64,000 nt of DNA from Blastocystis sp. Blastoise. Taxonomy: Eukaryota > Sar > Bigyra > Opalinata > Blastocystidae. The stretch's first letter is position 1, and each line of letters begins with the position of its first letter. The translations under genes were made by a program, and so were the position numbers. Shown one piece after another: positions 15,530-33,700 of this stretch. Under the pieces are notes generated by a model. It searched no databases. It was not told the DNA's origin and saw only the letters and a list, made by a program, of their open reading frames with translations. The stretch covers positions 186,001 through 250,000 of the forward strand of contig JBBPEB010000030.1 of the NCBI GenBank assembly GCA_039096225.1, read 5' to 3'.

Positions 15530-18122
15530 ATGGCTGTAGAAAACTTAAAAACACTTCTTATATGTGTAGGTGGTATTTATGTATCTTATTTGACATATGG
15601 TATTTGCCAAGAAAAAATATATAAATTTGTTGGTGCCAATGATCAATACTTCACTTACACATCATTATTATTAGCTATTCAATGTTTTGTTAATGTTACA
15701 TTTGCATATATTAGTATATTATTAAAAATTATATATTATTTATTATATATAAATACAATCTATATAATGAAATTTCGAAAAGATACTATATGAATTCAAA
15801 TAACGAAATACATTTCTATAGCTGGAAAGATCTTTAAATCGAAGAAAACAATTAACTTTTTAGAAATGAAAGAAAAGGAACTTGTGGGTCGTTCTGTTTC
15901 CGTTATGGTGAAAAATCAAGCGTATATATAGCTTATATTAAAGAATATTCTTGTAGATATTTATATTTTTATAAAAATAATAATTATATATATATGAACG
16001 TTATCGAGGATATATTTCTATTTATTTTCTTATTTGCTTTGATATATTCTGATTTTTTTCTTTTATTTTAGTACTCCTGGTATTATTACTAGTGTTGATA
16101 AGCCATCCAATAGTGTTAAAGTCTCTTTTGTTATGGCAAATGGAGAGAAATATGAACGAAATATTGGTAATCCTGAAGTATATAGGATATGATTCTTTAT
16201 TATAGTTATTTATGATTATTTGTGATTATTTATTATGATTCTTTGTTATGCTTATTTATGATTCTTTATTATAGTTATTTATGATTATTTGTGATTCTTT
16301 ATTATGATTATGGTTGTAGCTATAATTCTTATCATTAATATGATATATATATTACCTATCCTCTTTAGGAGCGTATACTCTTTACTAGTGCTCGTCTCGT
16401 TGACTATATGCCTTATGGTATTTCGTATATTATTGCTATGATGGCCTCCAATAACTCTCTTAAAGTATATATATATATATTATATATATTATATATTATT
16501 CTGTATTATCTATATTTTATTCTTTGCTATCTATATATTATTCTTTGCTATCTATCTATTTATATATATATAGCATATTAATTATCCTACACAAGTTCTT
16601 GCGAAATCCTGTAAAATGGTACCAGTTCTTCTCTTTGGAGTACTCTTTGGAAGTATATATATATATTATTCTAATATTATTCTGATATTATTCTGATATT
16701 ATTCTAATATTATTTTGATATTATTATAATATTATTATAATATTATTATAATATTATTCTGATATTATTCTAATATTACTCTAATACAATTCTAAAATTA
16801 TACCAAATATAGAACGTTCTTATCCTCTTAGTAAATATCTTTGTGTCGGTCTTATTACTCTTGGCTTGATTATATTCAATATATTCTCTAAAAATAAGAA
16901 AATTCGTGCTGCTTCAAATAGTACTTATGGATTATGCTTATTAGGTCTATCTTTATGTTGTGATGGAATATCAGCACTTCAACAAGTATATATATATATA
17001 AGTATTCTATTTATTTATTATTTATTTTTGATTTCAATTATTTTTTATTTTAACAGTTTTTTTTTAAAAGATTTCATGATATATTTCTTTCTATATATAT
17101 ATATAACAAATCTTTCTTTACTTTCCTTTTATTCTCTATATTTCTAAATATTTATTATTTTTCTTTACTATGTTTCTATTTTTTACCTCTCTCTTTATTG
17201 AATATATAAATATATATAGTATATAATAAATAAATAAATAAATAAATATATAAATAAATATATTTATAAATATAATAAATAAATAAATAAATATAATAAA
17301 TAAATATAATAAATAAATATAATAAATATAATAAATTAATATATATATATAAATAAATAAATAATAATATATGTATTATATATCTGTAGGATGTTGTAGT
17401 TACTCGTTATCGCCCTTCTACTTTTGATCTTCAAGTGAATGTTAATGTGTGGGGTGTTCTCATTGCTTCTATTGCTGCTATCACTACTAAGGAATTCTTA
17501 CCTGGATTTCAATTTATTATTCAGAATCCTACTATTATTTATGTATTTATTTATATATTTATATGAGTATATCATATTTTATGTCTTCTTTCATATTCTT
17601 TATTTTATATTCTTTAGTATATTCTTGAATTCGCTATTTGCAGTTCTATTGGTCAACTCTTCATTTTCTTAACAGTTCGTAACTTCCAACCTATTGTATA
17701 TATATACATATATATAATTTAATCTTTTTGAATTCTATTTGTAGTGTTTTTTAAAACTATTTCATAGTATATATATAAATATATTAATATAGGTTCTTGC
17801 TACTATTACTACTACTCGTAAATTCTTTACTATTCTTCTTTCTGTCATTATTATGGGTAATCCTCTTCAAGTCGAACAAGTATATATAGAATCAAATTAT
17901 ATATATTTAGTCTTTTTTATATATATTACTATATTTGAATACTAATATTTATATTATTTTTATCTTCATTTTTTCACCATAAAATTTACTTTTATATATC
18001 GTTATTATTAAATATATATTAAATATATATTGAATGTATAGTGGGTAGGTATCCTTTTAGTATTCATTGGACTGGCTAGTGATATTTTAAATAAACAGAA
18101 ACGAACAGATAAAACTGCTTAA
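15530..18122 (+). CDS. Nucleotide-sugar transporter of the UAA/SLC35B1 (HUT1) family
   Basis: Predicted 378-residue multi-pass ER/Golgi membrane antiporter for nucleotide sugars or ATP/ADP. Ten exons: 15530-15713, 15822-15921, 16072-16177, 16369-16464, 16574-16652, 16813-16985, 17390-17542, 17618-17695, 17793-17879, 18042-18122. Family signatures are clear: YLTYGICQEKIYK near the N terminus, INYPTQVLAKSCK, YPLSKYLCVGLI, and TTTRKFFTILLSVI followed by QWVGILLVFIGL. The C terminus is lysine-rich (ILNKQKRTDKTA) without a canonical KKxx. Unusually, about 70 residues (about 62-135) are inserted in the loop between the second and third membrane segments, including GRSVSVMVKNQATPG and VKVSFVMANGEKYE, which look like a small beta-barrel. 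The substrate cannot be told from sequence. Confidence 0.9.
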
Positions 18123-19099
18123 TTTATATATATTTATATACATATATTCTGATTCATTATATATATATATGTTTTATATTATAATACCCTTAATTTATGT
18201 TTTATTGCTATTTAGAGCATGTTAAAAATATACTTATTATTGTTGTTCTATAATTAATATCTAATTATTATAAATATATTAATTAAGGCATTTATTTTTT
18301 TTATAATATATTTTTTTATATATGATTATATTATTTCCTAATTATAATTATATTATGCATATACATATATTGTTTTATTCATTATGTTATATATATATAT
18401 TATATTATATATACATAAATTATTTATTTATGTTATTCTTATGGAGTATGTGGGCTTTTATTTATAGAGATATTCTATTTTAGTATATCGTCTATATATA
18501 GATTTAGTGGAGTTGCTATTCCCCTTCTCTTCTAAATTATCATTTATTATAATATATATATATATATTTGTTTTGTTTTTATTTGCTTTTTTTAAATAAC
18601 AATCATTAGAAACTATTTAGCGAAACTTAAGTTTTTATATTATATGATGATTCATTTATTTTAAATAACATTTAAATCAATTAATTTTCATAATTAACAC
18701 TGGTTTCTATAATAAATTCTATTTTTTAAAAGTTTGCAACTTGTAAACATTGAAGTCTCCAATAAAACACATTTTTCCATTCAATTGGCGAAAAGACATT
18801 ACCATGTTTTCTTTAAAGATCAATTTTTTTGCATATCTGACTCTTTATATGATCTCACCATAACCAACATATAAAAAACAATCCATACTCGTTAGTCAGC
18901 AGTTCTTCAGTTTATTCTTTCTTTTTTATAATAGGAGAAAAAACACCTAATTTACCGAGAATCATGATTAATCTGGTAGATCCTCTTTGAAATCAATGTT
19001 TCCCCTGGTTTTCAACGTTTTTATTTGGTTTTCTTTTTTTTGTTTTCATTATAAGGGGAAAAAAGACATATTATTATTTTTGCTTGTTTCTTAATCAAT
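18123..19099. other. Intergenic region upstream of the NDUFA8-like gene
   Basis: AT-rich; no gene supported. TA runs lie near 18160-18180, 18391-18415 and 18552-18567. The last 250 bases are less repetitive and presumably hold the NDUFA8-like promoter. Confidence 0.5.
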
Positions 19100-19486
19100 A
19101 TGGCTACAACTCCTGATAATAGACGTAAACCTTACTCAAATGAACTTCTTGCTGCAGCTCCTATTATTGCTGAAAAGTGTGCTGAACAAAACATTGCTTT
19201 CATGGAATGTAAGAAAGAACATGAAAAGGAACATCCTAGAGTTTGTTTAGAACAAGCTCATAAAGTAGAAGATTGCGTTTTTTCTACGTATATTTTTATT
19301 TTTACTATGTGTTCTTTTTGATTCCTATTAACTTTCTTTTATTCTACTATTAGAGACGTTAAAAAAGCTTGCCCTGTTGAATTCAAGAACTTTACTGATT
19401 GTTTATATTCTTATAACAATAGATATGAAGATTGTAGAAAAGCTCAACTTGCTTTCATGAAGTGTTGGGAAAGTGCTAGTCATTAA
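19100..19486 (+). CDS. NDUFA8-like complex I subunit, four CX9C motifs
   Basis: Predicted 106-residue mitochondrial intermembrane-space protein. Two exons: 19100-19287 and 19354-19486. Eight cysteines form four CX9C pairs (Cys27/37, 49/59, 69/79, 90/100), the layout of NDUFA8 (19 kDa subunit of NADH:ubiquinone oxidoreductase) with its paired CHCH domains. Such proteins are imported through the Mia40/Erv1 disulfide relay and lack a cleavable presequence, which fits here. It is shorter than human NDUFA8, as fungal and protist versions often are. Another CHCH protein is possible, but four CX9C pairs favour NDUFA8. It implies a working respiratory chain. Confidence 0.8.
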
Positions 19487-19792
19487 ATTCTTCTAGTCTT
19501 TGCTTTTTGTTATATACTCTATATTTTATCTATTTATATATTTTTTAATGATTTGATTTGTAATTAATAGGAGTGTTTTGTTTATAAACATGTGCATTTT
19601 AAAAGAACAATATTTTACTTATATGAAACAATTAACTATATATAGTATATTATTCAATTCTATGTTATCTCTCTATATTAACAAAACTATTGATTTATAT
19701 AAGAAAAGGGAACTGTTTTTCAAGAGAATATAATTGGAAAAAAAAGATATAAATGGTAATAATAAGACAAAAAAGAATTTGCTATAAGAAAA
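19487..19792. other. Convergent 3' intergenic gap
   Basis: 306 bases between the stop codons of the NDUFA8-like gene (+) and the ABCG gene (-). Very AT-rich; expected to contain both polyadenylation regions. Nothing else is visible. Confidence 0.5.
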
Positions 19793-24178
<4,386 letters not shown>

Positions 24179-24908
24179 ATACCAGTAAACCTTTCTGATA
24201 TTTGCTCAATATAATAGTAATTATTTTTCCATTATTAGCTGAGGATGAGTAATTAATATGGATCTATTTCATATCTATTTCGTATTCTATATAGAATGAT
24301 TGCTCATTTCATAGAAAGGATTATCAAATGATTTTCATTGTTTATGAAAAAAATGATCCTTTTGTGTTTTTTAATTGATTCTTCCTTACAGATTGTATAA
24401 TAGTTTTTTAGGAATTTTTGGAATATACTTAAGTATCTAGAAATAGTATAAGGATCTTTAAATAACGAATATCTTATGGAATTGATCGATGACAATTATT
24501 TAACTTCGTTAATAAGATGAATTTTTGCATTCATTGAATATTATATTATTATTCAATGAAGAAAGTCGTGATTTAAAGTACCATAAAAGTAATTCATTGG
24601 AAACAACAATTTTCTTTTAAAAATTCAAATAATTTTCTCATGTATTTTAACTACTATCTCAATTTCAAAAAAAAAAATGAATCAAAACACTTTTATAATT
24701 AACAGAATTCATTACCATTTTAAAATGGAGAGTGATAATCATGAAGAAAATGATTCATGACTACAGAAAAAAAATATTCAAAATAAATAGAAAAAAACAA
24801 ATATGATAATTTTATAAATAAAACATCATGGAAGCAAAAAAAATTCAAAAGAACTATTTATCAAAAGTAACCAACTAGACAGATGAAGTACATCAAACAA
24901 TCTCTATT
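24179..24908. other. Intergenic region between ABCG and EF-hand genes
   Basis: No coding frame supported; a 63-codon reverse frame at 24304-24495 has no family features. A perfect 14-bp palindrome (CCATTTTAAAATGG) sits at 24715-24728. The region combines the ABCG promoter and the 3' end of the EF-hand gene. Confidence 0.45.
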
Positions 24909-25187
24909 TTAAAGGGAACCTTGAGAAACTAATGTTAAAAACTCGCTGAAGCTGATCATACCATTTTTATCATTATCAATAATAGCAAAGACTTTCTTAG
25001 CTTTGATAGAATCTAAATTACTTCCAATAATTTTTAAAAGTTGTTTGAATTCTTCGAAGTTGATATTATTAGAATTATCAACATCAACAGATCTGAAGGC
25101 AAGATAGCTTTTATCTAACTATACATAATAATTGAACTACAATAAAGCGTTACTTACTAAGGTAGATTCAAATTTTACTATGGTCAT
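24909..25187 (-). CDS. Small EF-hand calcium-binding protein, 79 residues
   Basis: Two exons on the minus strand: 25187-25158 (ten codons, MTIVKFESTL) and 25118-24909. A 39-nt intron with a GTAAGT donor and TATAG acceptor joins them in frame. The product has one EF-hand pair with loops DVDNSNNINFEE and DNDKNGMISFSE, both with Asp at positions 1 and 3, Asn/Ser at 5 and Glu at 12, so both should bind calcium. The helix between them (FKQLLKIIGSNLD) is typical of half-calmodulin-sized proteins. There is no targeting signal. It is probably a cytosolic calcium sensor or buffer; partners unknown. A gene finder requiring long exons would miss it. Confidence 0.75.
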
Positions 25188-26246
25188 GATGTTTTGAGAT
25201 ATTTATTCTTTTGAAATATTCTAAAAACACAACATTAACTCTCTGAGCGGAATACCCGATTTTAGCGATTATATTCAAATTATATGAGAAAAATATAGAA
25301 TTCTAACGGTTCAAGTTAGTCTTAAAAAAATAGGTTTTTTCTGTTGTTATTGGCTTATTCATAGAGAACATCAAATGAATTGCTTGAATCATTTCTTTTA
25401 ATTATTTTGTTAATTTTTTTAAATGCTTGAAATGCCAATTAGTTTTTACTTTGATTTTCTATTTTCGTTGAACAATAACAAACTTTCTTTGTACATAAAA
25501 TATATGTAAATATAAAGGTCAAATAGCAACTGTCTCTTAAAAAAAGATAATTCTAACAGTTATCTATCATAACGAGCGTCCTTCATGAGACCTGATAATA
25601 TGAAATAAGTGGAAACAATGCAAAAAAGAAATAAAACAAGTTTTTAAAGAATTACATGTGAAAAACATTCGTTGATTCTGGTTTAAGTATTTCAAAATAT
25701 ATGTTATTCTTCTATGTATCACTTGATTATATTAATGGACAATTTATACTGTTGAATAAAAAGTGAAAACGAAACTTTGATTTTGATTTGAGTTTTCAAT
25801 ACTATTTTTGTTTCTGACACTATTTAGAATCTTAACCAGTATTCTCGTGAATTTTCAATATGTATTTTTATAGAAATACTAGTAATTGATTTTTTTTTAT
25901 GGTATGATTTGGAGACAACAACGTAGATCTATGTCACTAATAATAGAAATGATAATAATAATATAAAAGACATGATGAAAGAATCATTATATAAAACAAA
26001 TGAAATTTCGTTCTTCACTATGTATGCCAAATGTTTTTATATGTAAGATTTATCAATAGCTGTTCATTTGCGTATTAAATATCAACAAAATTAATTTAAA
26101 TGTCTCTTTTAAACAGACATACGGCAAAAAATAGTAAATTGGTATTATATATCAATTTCTCTGTATAAAAGAAAAATAATCGGAATTATCTTTGGTGGTT
26201 GAAAGTCATAAATTTCTTTTCTTATTCTTTTTGATACTCTATTAAA
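25188..26246. other. Divergent promoter region (EF-hand / RBM28-like)
   Basis: 1.06 kb between two diverging start codons. AT-rich but low in simple repeats compared with the introns. No RNA gene or frame is supported; promoters for both flanking genes must lie here. Confidence 0.45.
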
Positions 26247-27469
26247 ATGGATCAAGAAATTAATACTCAAGAAGGAAACACCTTATTCCTTAAAAACCTT
26301 CCATTGACTATTACTGTTGAACAACTTGAATCAACATTAGGTGAATATGGTCCAGTTAGAAGAGCTTTCATCGTCAATGTATTTATTTAGTTTTATTTTC
26401 TAATTTGTTATTCTAGGATCGTCAAGGTGCTTCTCGTGGATTTGGTTACGTTGAATTGTATGCTATATATCATTGCTCATTTTTATTTTATGAATTGACT
26501 TTATTTTATTTTACTTTTTCTAGTGCTTTTGCTTCTGATGCTCAAGAAGCAGTCAAGAAAATTGATGGTACAAATTACTATGGTAACACAATTAAAGCTG
26601 AAATTGCTAAACCTAAAAAGAGAAGTCGTAAAGAAGTGATTAGTTCATTATCCAAGAAATCAGAAACCACTGCTTCTGAACAAACTAATACTATGGAAAT
26701 AGAGAAAGAAAGTGAAGAATCAAGTGATGAAGATGAAGAAAATAAAGAAGAGAAAACATCTGAAATGAAAGAAGAAGAAGAAGAAGAAGATAAAAGTAAT
26801 ATTCCAGATATAGAAATAAAGAAAGAAGATTTTAAAGTTCAATTAGAAAATAAATTAAAAGAAGAAACTATAAAACGTTTACAAACTATTCTTGTATTTG
26901 GATTACCTATTAATATGAAAGCAGATAATCTTAAAAAGAAGTATATATAGGATTATTATTATATGATTATTATGATTATGATGATGATTATTATTAAGTT
27001 ATTATTATATGATTATTATGATTATTACAATTCTATTCTCTTTTATATTCTATGATGTATATTCTATCTAGGTATCCCTTAATATTTAAGAATAGTGAGT
27101 TTACTTATCCTAATGCTTCTCCCTTTGGTGGTAGAGATACTGTCGCTCATATTATCGACACTAACCAAGATCATCTTAAGGAAGTATATATATATTTATT
27201 ATTCATATTATTCATTATTGTTATTTTTATTATATATAACACTATTCTAGTATATATATTATAAATATTATATATATATAGTTAGTGAAGAAGATCAATG
27301 ATACTCCTGGTTTAGCTGCCCGTCGTCTCTCGTCTATTCCCGCGACTGCAGGAGCTTTTGAGAGATGTCGTCTCATCGTCCGTAATATGCCATTCTCTTT
27401 AGCTGAAAAGGATATGATTCATTTATTTTCAAAAGTTGCTCCTTTACATAGTATCAACATACCTAAGAA

Positions 27470-27550
<81 letters not shown>

Positions 27551-28863
27551 TTGTGGTAGAGGTTTTTTATTTGTTCAATATTATACTAATACTGATGCTG
27601 ATAAATGTATTGAAGAACTTAATAATACAGAATATAAGAGTCGTGTTATGATTATTGATAGATCTGTTAATAAGAATGATTATGTGAATATTCAAAAACA
27701 AAAAGGTAATTATTTTATTAATAATATATATAAATATATGTTAGTTGTTTCATTATATATTTATTTAATATTTTTATTTTAGAAGAAGAAGAAGAAGAAG
27801 AAGAAGAAAAGAAAGAAGAAGAAAAGAAAGAAGAAGATGAAGAAGAAAAGAAAGAAGAAGATGAAGAAAAGAATGATGAAGAAGAAGAAGAAGATGAAGA
27901 AGAAAAAGATGATGAAGAAGATGATGATGAAGAGAAAGAAGATGATGAAGAAAAAGAAGATGAAGATGAGAATGATGATGAAGAAAACCAACATGAGGCC
28001 ATTGATCATAAAGTCCATCCTGTCCTTGGAGATGCCAATGAAGGAAAAACTATATTTATACGTAATTTATCTTATGATTGTACGGAGACTAATCTATATC
28101 AATATTTTGAAAAGTATGGTAAAATTGTTTATGCAAAAATTGTAAAAGATAAGTATGTTCTTATTTATAATAATATTTATTATAATGATAATAATAATAA
28201 TAATAATTGTTATATATATAGAGTAAGTGGTATTAGTAAGGGATGTGGCTTCATAAAATTTGAAGAACAAAGTAGTGTAGACACTATTCTCAAGTTATAT
28301 CAACGTATTCAAGTATATATAATGATTATCACTTTATATTTTATAATATTCTATTATACTCATAATATATATATATATATATATAGAATGAGGCAATGAC
28401 TTATAAGCCTCACGATGACACACCTGCGGATGGTCAACAAGATCGATTTATTATGAATGAACGAAACTTATATATATCTCTCGCTTTATCTAGTGACTCT
28501 CTTAAAACTGAAATAAAAGATAGAGAGATGTTTAATAAGGATAAACGTCATTTATATTTAATGAAAGAAGGAGAAGTGAATAGAAATACCGATGCAGCTG
28601 TAGGTGTACCCGAGAAAGGTATATATATATATATATAAAATTATTATCATTATATAATAATATATTTCGATGTTTCAACCTTATCTATATATCCATATTA
28701 TATATCTATATATCTATATAGATATGGTTAAACGTGATAATAATGCTTCGGAGAAGAAGACAAAACTAAAGAATCCTCTTTTCTTTATAAGTCCCTTCCG
28801 TCTTGCTATTAAGAATATTGGTAAACATATCGATTCTACTACTCTTAAGAAAATATGTATTCG

Positions 28864-28897
<34 letters not shown>

Positions 28898-29177
28898 TTA
28901 TTATGTCAATATATTTAATATACTCTCAATTATAATCATCTACTATTGTAGTATTCTATAATATATAATATATATATACCCTATGTATTCTATAGTGCTA
29001 GTCAGAAAGGAATGAGTAGTGGAATAGTAGATCTTCGTGAAGGCGATCCCTCACTTCGTACGGATAAGAAAGATCATATTGAAGTCGTTCAAGCTATTAT
29101 CAGTACTAATAAAGAATCTTTAGATGAGAATGGTAAACCTAAACATCGTGGTATGGGATTTGTTGAATTTACTAGAC

Positions 29178-29244
<67 letters not shown>

Positions 29245-29991
29245 TATACAATAATATATTATACATTAATATATATTATATATATATATTATATAGCATC
29301 ATGCTTTAGCTTGTCTTCGTATATTGAATAATAATCCTAATTACTGGTGGTTATGTCTCCCTCCACGAGAAGGTGAAAACATACCAGCCGTCAATGTATA
29401 TATATATATATATATTATTTTTCTTGCTTATTTAATTGTATTAGTTTTATATAATAATAATAATATATAATATAATAATAATAATAGTAATAATAATGAA
29501 TATATATATATAGGACCATAAGACTAAGATTATTCGTGAAAAACCAACTGGTGAGTTATCTCGTCCTATCGTTGAATTCGCCATCTGCAACCATTCTCTC
29601 CTTAGAAAGAAGCAGGAAATTAGAGTATATTATGCTAATTCTATAATATATTCATTTTATAATAATTTATTTTCTTATATATATTAATCTTCTAAATATC
29701 TATATAATGTCTTCATTCCTATAGAATGAGAAGAAAGCTTTAGCATCAAAGATTGATGATGCTCCTTTAACTCGTTCTAATAACAGTAAATATGTATCGA
29801 AAGATGACTTAAAGCAAAGTATGAAGTCAAAACGTCCTCTTCGTAAGAAGGCTTATCATAGTAAATTCGCTAGTAATCAAGCTCCTCGTAATCCTTTACC
29901 AAAGAATGTTAAAGTATTAAGTAGAGCTACAGGTGGACAAAAGAGAAAAGTTGGACATAAGGCTTTTGATAGAAAGAGATCTAGAATCTAA
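26247..29991 (+). CDS. RBM28/Nop4-like nucleolar RNA-binding protein, multiple RRMs
   Basis: Predicted protein of about 850-870 residues. Exons: 26247-26378, 26417-26457, 26524-26940, 27072-27183, 27282-27705, 27783-28152, 28222-28312, 28387-28618, 28722-28863, 28996-29179, 29297-29395, 29514-29624, 29725-29991. RNA-recognition motifs show RNP signatures: NTLFLKNLPL with RGFGYVEF, CRLIVRNMPF with GRGFLFVQY, KTIFIRNLSY with KGCGFIKF, and FRLAIKNIG with RGMGFVEF. A Lys/Glu linker and a long Glu/Asp tract separate them, and the C terminus is basic (RKVGHKAFDRKRSRI). This is the layout of Nop4/RBM28, which assists 60S ribosomal subunit maturation in the nucleolus. Exon 5 contains a 77-nt AT run (27472-27548) that is either translated as Ile-Tyr repeats or removed as a non-canonical intron; both keep the frame. 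Confidence 0.85.
27472..27548 (+). repeat. (AT)n run inside RBM28-like RRM, in frame
   Basis: An uninterrupted AT dinucleotide run between the codons of IPKKN and CGRGF in the second full RRM. It ends with ATAG like a normal intron acceptor but has no GT at its start. Confidence 0.9.
27783..27985 (+). repeat. GAA/GAT coding repeat (acidic tract)
   Basis: Purine-rich low-complexity stretch encoding the Glu/Asp/Lys tract between RRMs of the RBM28-like protein. Reverse-strand Ser- and Phe-rich frames here are shadows. Confidence 0.9.
29180..29296 (+). repeat. TA microsatellite filling an RBM28-like intron
   Basis: This whole 117-nt intron is TA-rich; the first 57 bases after the G of the donor are pure TA. 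It typifies introns in this window, where the GTATAT donor grades directly into a TA run. Confidence 0.9.
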
Positions 29992-30258
29992 ACTATAATC
30001 ATTTTTTAAAAAATTTAATGTTATGAATTTATAATTCTTGTTTGTATCTGTTATTTTATTTATTTTTGTTTGTTTCTGTTATAAAGATTTATATATATTA
30101 TATTGTTGTGTTATTATATTTCTTTTATATTATGACAGACAATGATTAATGTGAAGGTTTATAAACCATAAAGTATAAATAAGGTACAAAACAAATACAA
30201 TAAAAATGATCTTAATTATGTAGATCAGAAAACTGAATTTCCAATAAGATAGATTCCT

Positions 30259-30656
30259 TTAATATCTCCATTGAATAGTAACTCCTTTAAAGATATCACC
30301 TTGAAGAGCATCAAAGATAAGTACACCATCCTTATAACTAAAAGAAGAAAATAATAAAAATAAAAAACAATAATGATAGAATATATATTCATATAGATAA
30401 TAGAAATATATACACAGGAGTGAATTGCTTTTGATTAACGAAAACAAAAGAAGGCTTATTATTAAATCCATAGAATAAAACAGTATTTACAGAAGGAATA
30501 TCTTTATAATTTTCAGCAACGGTAGTAATACTAAACTTTTGTTTTTTATGTTCCATAGTAAAATGACTATATTGATTGTTTTCATAAGGATCTATATATA
30601 TATAGTGAATAATCATATTTTTATATATATAATAACTGAATATAATATTAATGTGT

Positions 30657-30702
<46 letters not shown>

Positions 30703-33700
30703 CATACCAATGCAATCACCATCATCTATATAGAATTCTCCAGTAGCTTCCATATTTTTATCTAAGAAGACTTCAATAGTAACATTACCTTTACGAGTAT
30801 CAAACACGGTAGGTTTAGGAGGTTGAGTAATAAGTATATGGCCACCTTTTACATATATTGGTATATTATCTATAGTAACAGGTTCATCTTTCCATTCACC
30901 TTCAGTTTCAATAATTGTCTCCTTATTCCACCAAGAATACCATTTTCCCGCGGGGAAATAACTATGAATAGAAGTAACATTAGGCTTTAAAACAGGGTTA
31001 ATAAGAACAGCATCACTCCACATCATTTGTTCATCTATAGCATGAGTCTCAGAATCTTGGGGATAATTGAAAAATAAGGGACGAGCAACAGTATTACCAG
31101 TAATATGAGATTTAAACATTAATGTATATAAATAAGGTAATAAAGTATAACGAACATTCAAAGCATCTCTCATATGAACAGCAACTTCATCACCAAAAGC
31201 AGCAGGATCTTGATCAGGAGAGCCAATAGCATTATGATTACGACTAAAAGGATAGAATGCACCTAATTGAGTCCAACGAGTACATAGTTCAGCATTCGTT
31301 GTACCAGAAAAACCACAAATATCAACACCAACAAAAGGAATACCATACATATTAAACATAGTAGTTGCTATATAATAATAATAATAATAAAAATATTTCT
31401 CATACTATAAATATTAAATATATATATTAAGAAATATATACATATTTTTAACAATAAGTAAATAAATAATATAAAATAAATATATAAAATAAAAAATATA
31501 AAATAAATCATATAAAATAAATAAATAGATAGATATACTCCAAATAGAGTCTTTAAGATGTCCCCAATTGGAATCATTATCACCTCCCCAATGTCCTCCA
31601 AATTTCCCTTGTCCTACAAAACTAGATCTACTTATATCAAAAGATCGTTTGCCTGTAGCTTCTTGCATACGTTTTAAAGTAGTTTCTGCTTCATAATAAG
31701 CATATAAACTATGCATATTATAATGTAATTGATCATTATAATGAAGAGTATCCATGCAAGCAGTATTAGCAGTTAATTTACCACCATAAACATTAGGTAA
31801 ATATGGAGGATTATTAAGATTATTTTCAGCACATGGAGTAACAGTATTAACACCAAGTTCATTCATATCAATCCAAGCAGCATCAATAGGTATATCTTTT
31901 CTATAAGTTTCAAGCATTTCTTTTAACCAGAAAGTAGCATTAGGATGAGTATAATCACTAATAACTTCAGTACCAGCCCATTGAGTAACTTTATAGAATC
32001 CTTTTCCATCAGGATCACGCATTAAAATATTATACTCTATATAAATAATAATAATAATAATAATAAACAATAAATAATATCTCAAATAATAATAATAATA
32101 AACATAATAATAATAAAAACAAATTACTTTTAGCACTATCAGCAACATAATAGTCTTCAGGAAAAGCGGGATCAATCATAATAACATATTTCATATTTTC
32201 ATCATGTAATTGTTGAATGAATTCAGGAAGACCTGCAAATTCTTTCTTATTATACGTGAATATATGACACTGATCAAAAGCATCAATATCATTCCATTGA
32301 ATATCATAAGGTATTTCATATTTTCTCATACGATCATGTACAGTTTTAACTGCTTCTAATGAATTATATCCCCAGCGACAGAGCTGGAAGCCGAGACCCC
32401 ATACAGGAGGTAGGAAAGGTTTACCAACAAGGGAAGTATATCTATGGAGAGAAGTAGAAGAAGAGGAAGATACATAAATATTATTATATATATAATCTAG
32501 ATAATGAAGAATAATTGTAATGATAATATATAGAATGAACAAAAAACTACTTATGAATAAAATAAATAGAATTCCATATATAAAATTAATATTAATATAT
32601 GAATAATAAATAAAAATTCATAAAAACTATTAATATAAATATATACTGTTCTACTACTTCTTCAGGAGTGGGTCCCATGAATATATAAATATCAATAATA
32701 CCACCAATAGTTCTGAATGTAAGTGCAGGAGTAGGTTGAAGAATAATATCCATAGCATTACTATTATAAAATAAAACACCATAAGCATTATTATCTTTAT
32801 CTAAACCCATATAGAAAGGCTGATGACCATATAAATTGTGATAACCTATATATATATATTATTATTATAAGGTAACTTTAGTTTATTAATAAATGTAATA
32901 AAAATAATAATAAATATAATAATATAATATAATAATATAATATAATAATAAATATGATAATATAATATAATAATATAATATAATATAATAATATAATATA
33001 ATAATAAATATACCGTTAGGACAAGTAGCATCATGAGGGAAGATTGTGATTGTTTTCCAGTTAATATCTAATAGAAGAGGAATACCTGTATGTTCTCCAA
33101 GACCATAGATTTTATTTGTAGGAAGACGAGTAGCTAATTGAATGAATTGATCACTATACATAAAACCACCTATACTTGTATCAAATATAGTAGCACCAGT
33201 AGAAACTCTTGACTATAAAGAAGTAGTGTTTTAACTTAGAATTGATCAATAGTATCATAATAATATATAATAATAAGTATAGATAAAATAAAAATATATA
33301 TATAATGAGTATAAATAAAGTAAAATCAACTATATATAACAATAATGAGTATACAGTAATCAAATAAACATAATAATATAAGTTTTTTACATACAACATT
33401 AATAGAGAATGTTTCTTCTTTATAATCAACAGAATAGTCAATATTTTCTGGTTTTTCTTCAGATTTGGATAATTCAATAGGTATTTCAAAACGAGCCTTT
33501 TCAGAATCAGTTATCTTGATGTGAAGTCTCTTATCAGTTTCATAAATAGTTTCTAAATGAAGCTTATTCACAGGATTAGGATAAGGAATATTAGTTTCTT
33601 CATGCTTAAGAAGGGTAGCAGTATCCTTTCTTTCTTCACGCTTTAATTCACTTGTAGAATATCCAAAGTTTTTAGGTAAATAACACCAAGGTTGACCCAT

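Noticed and set aside
27718-28018. Reverse Ser-rich and Phe/Ile-rich frames
   Set aside because: Antisense shadow of the acidic tract of the RBM28-like gene.
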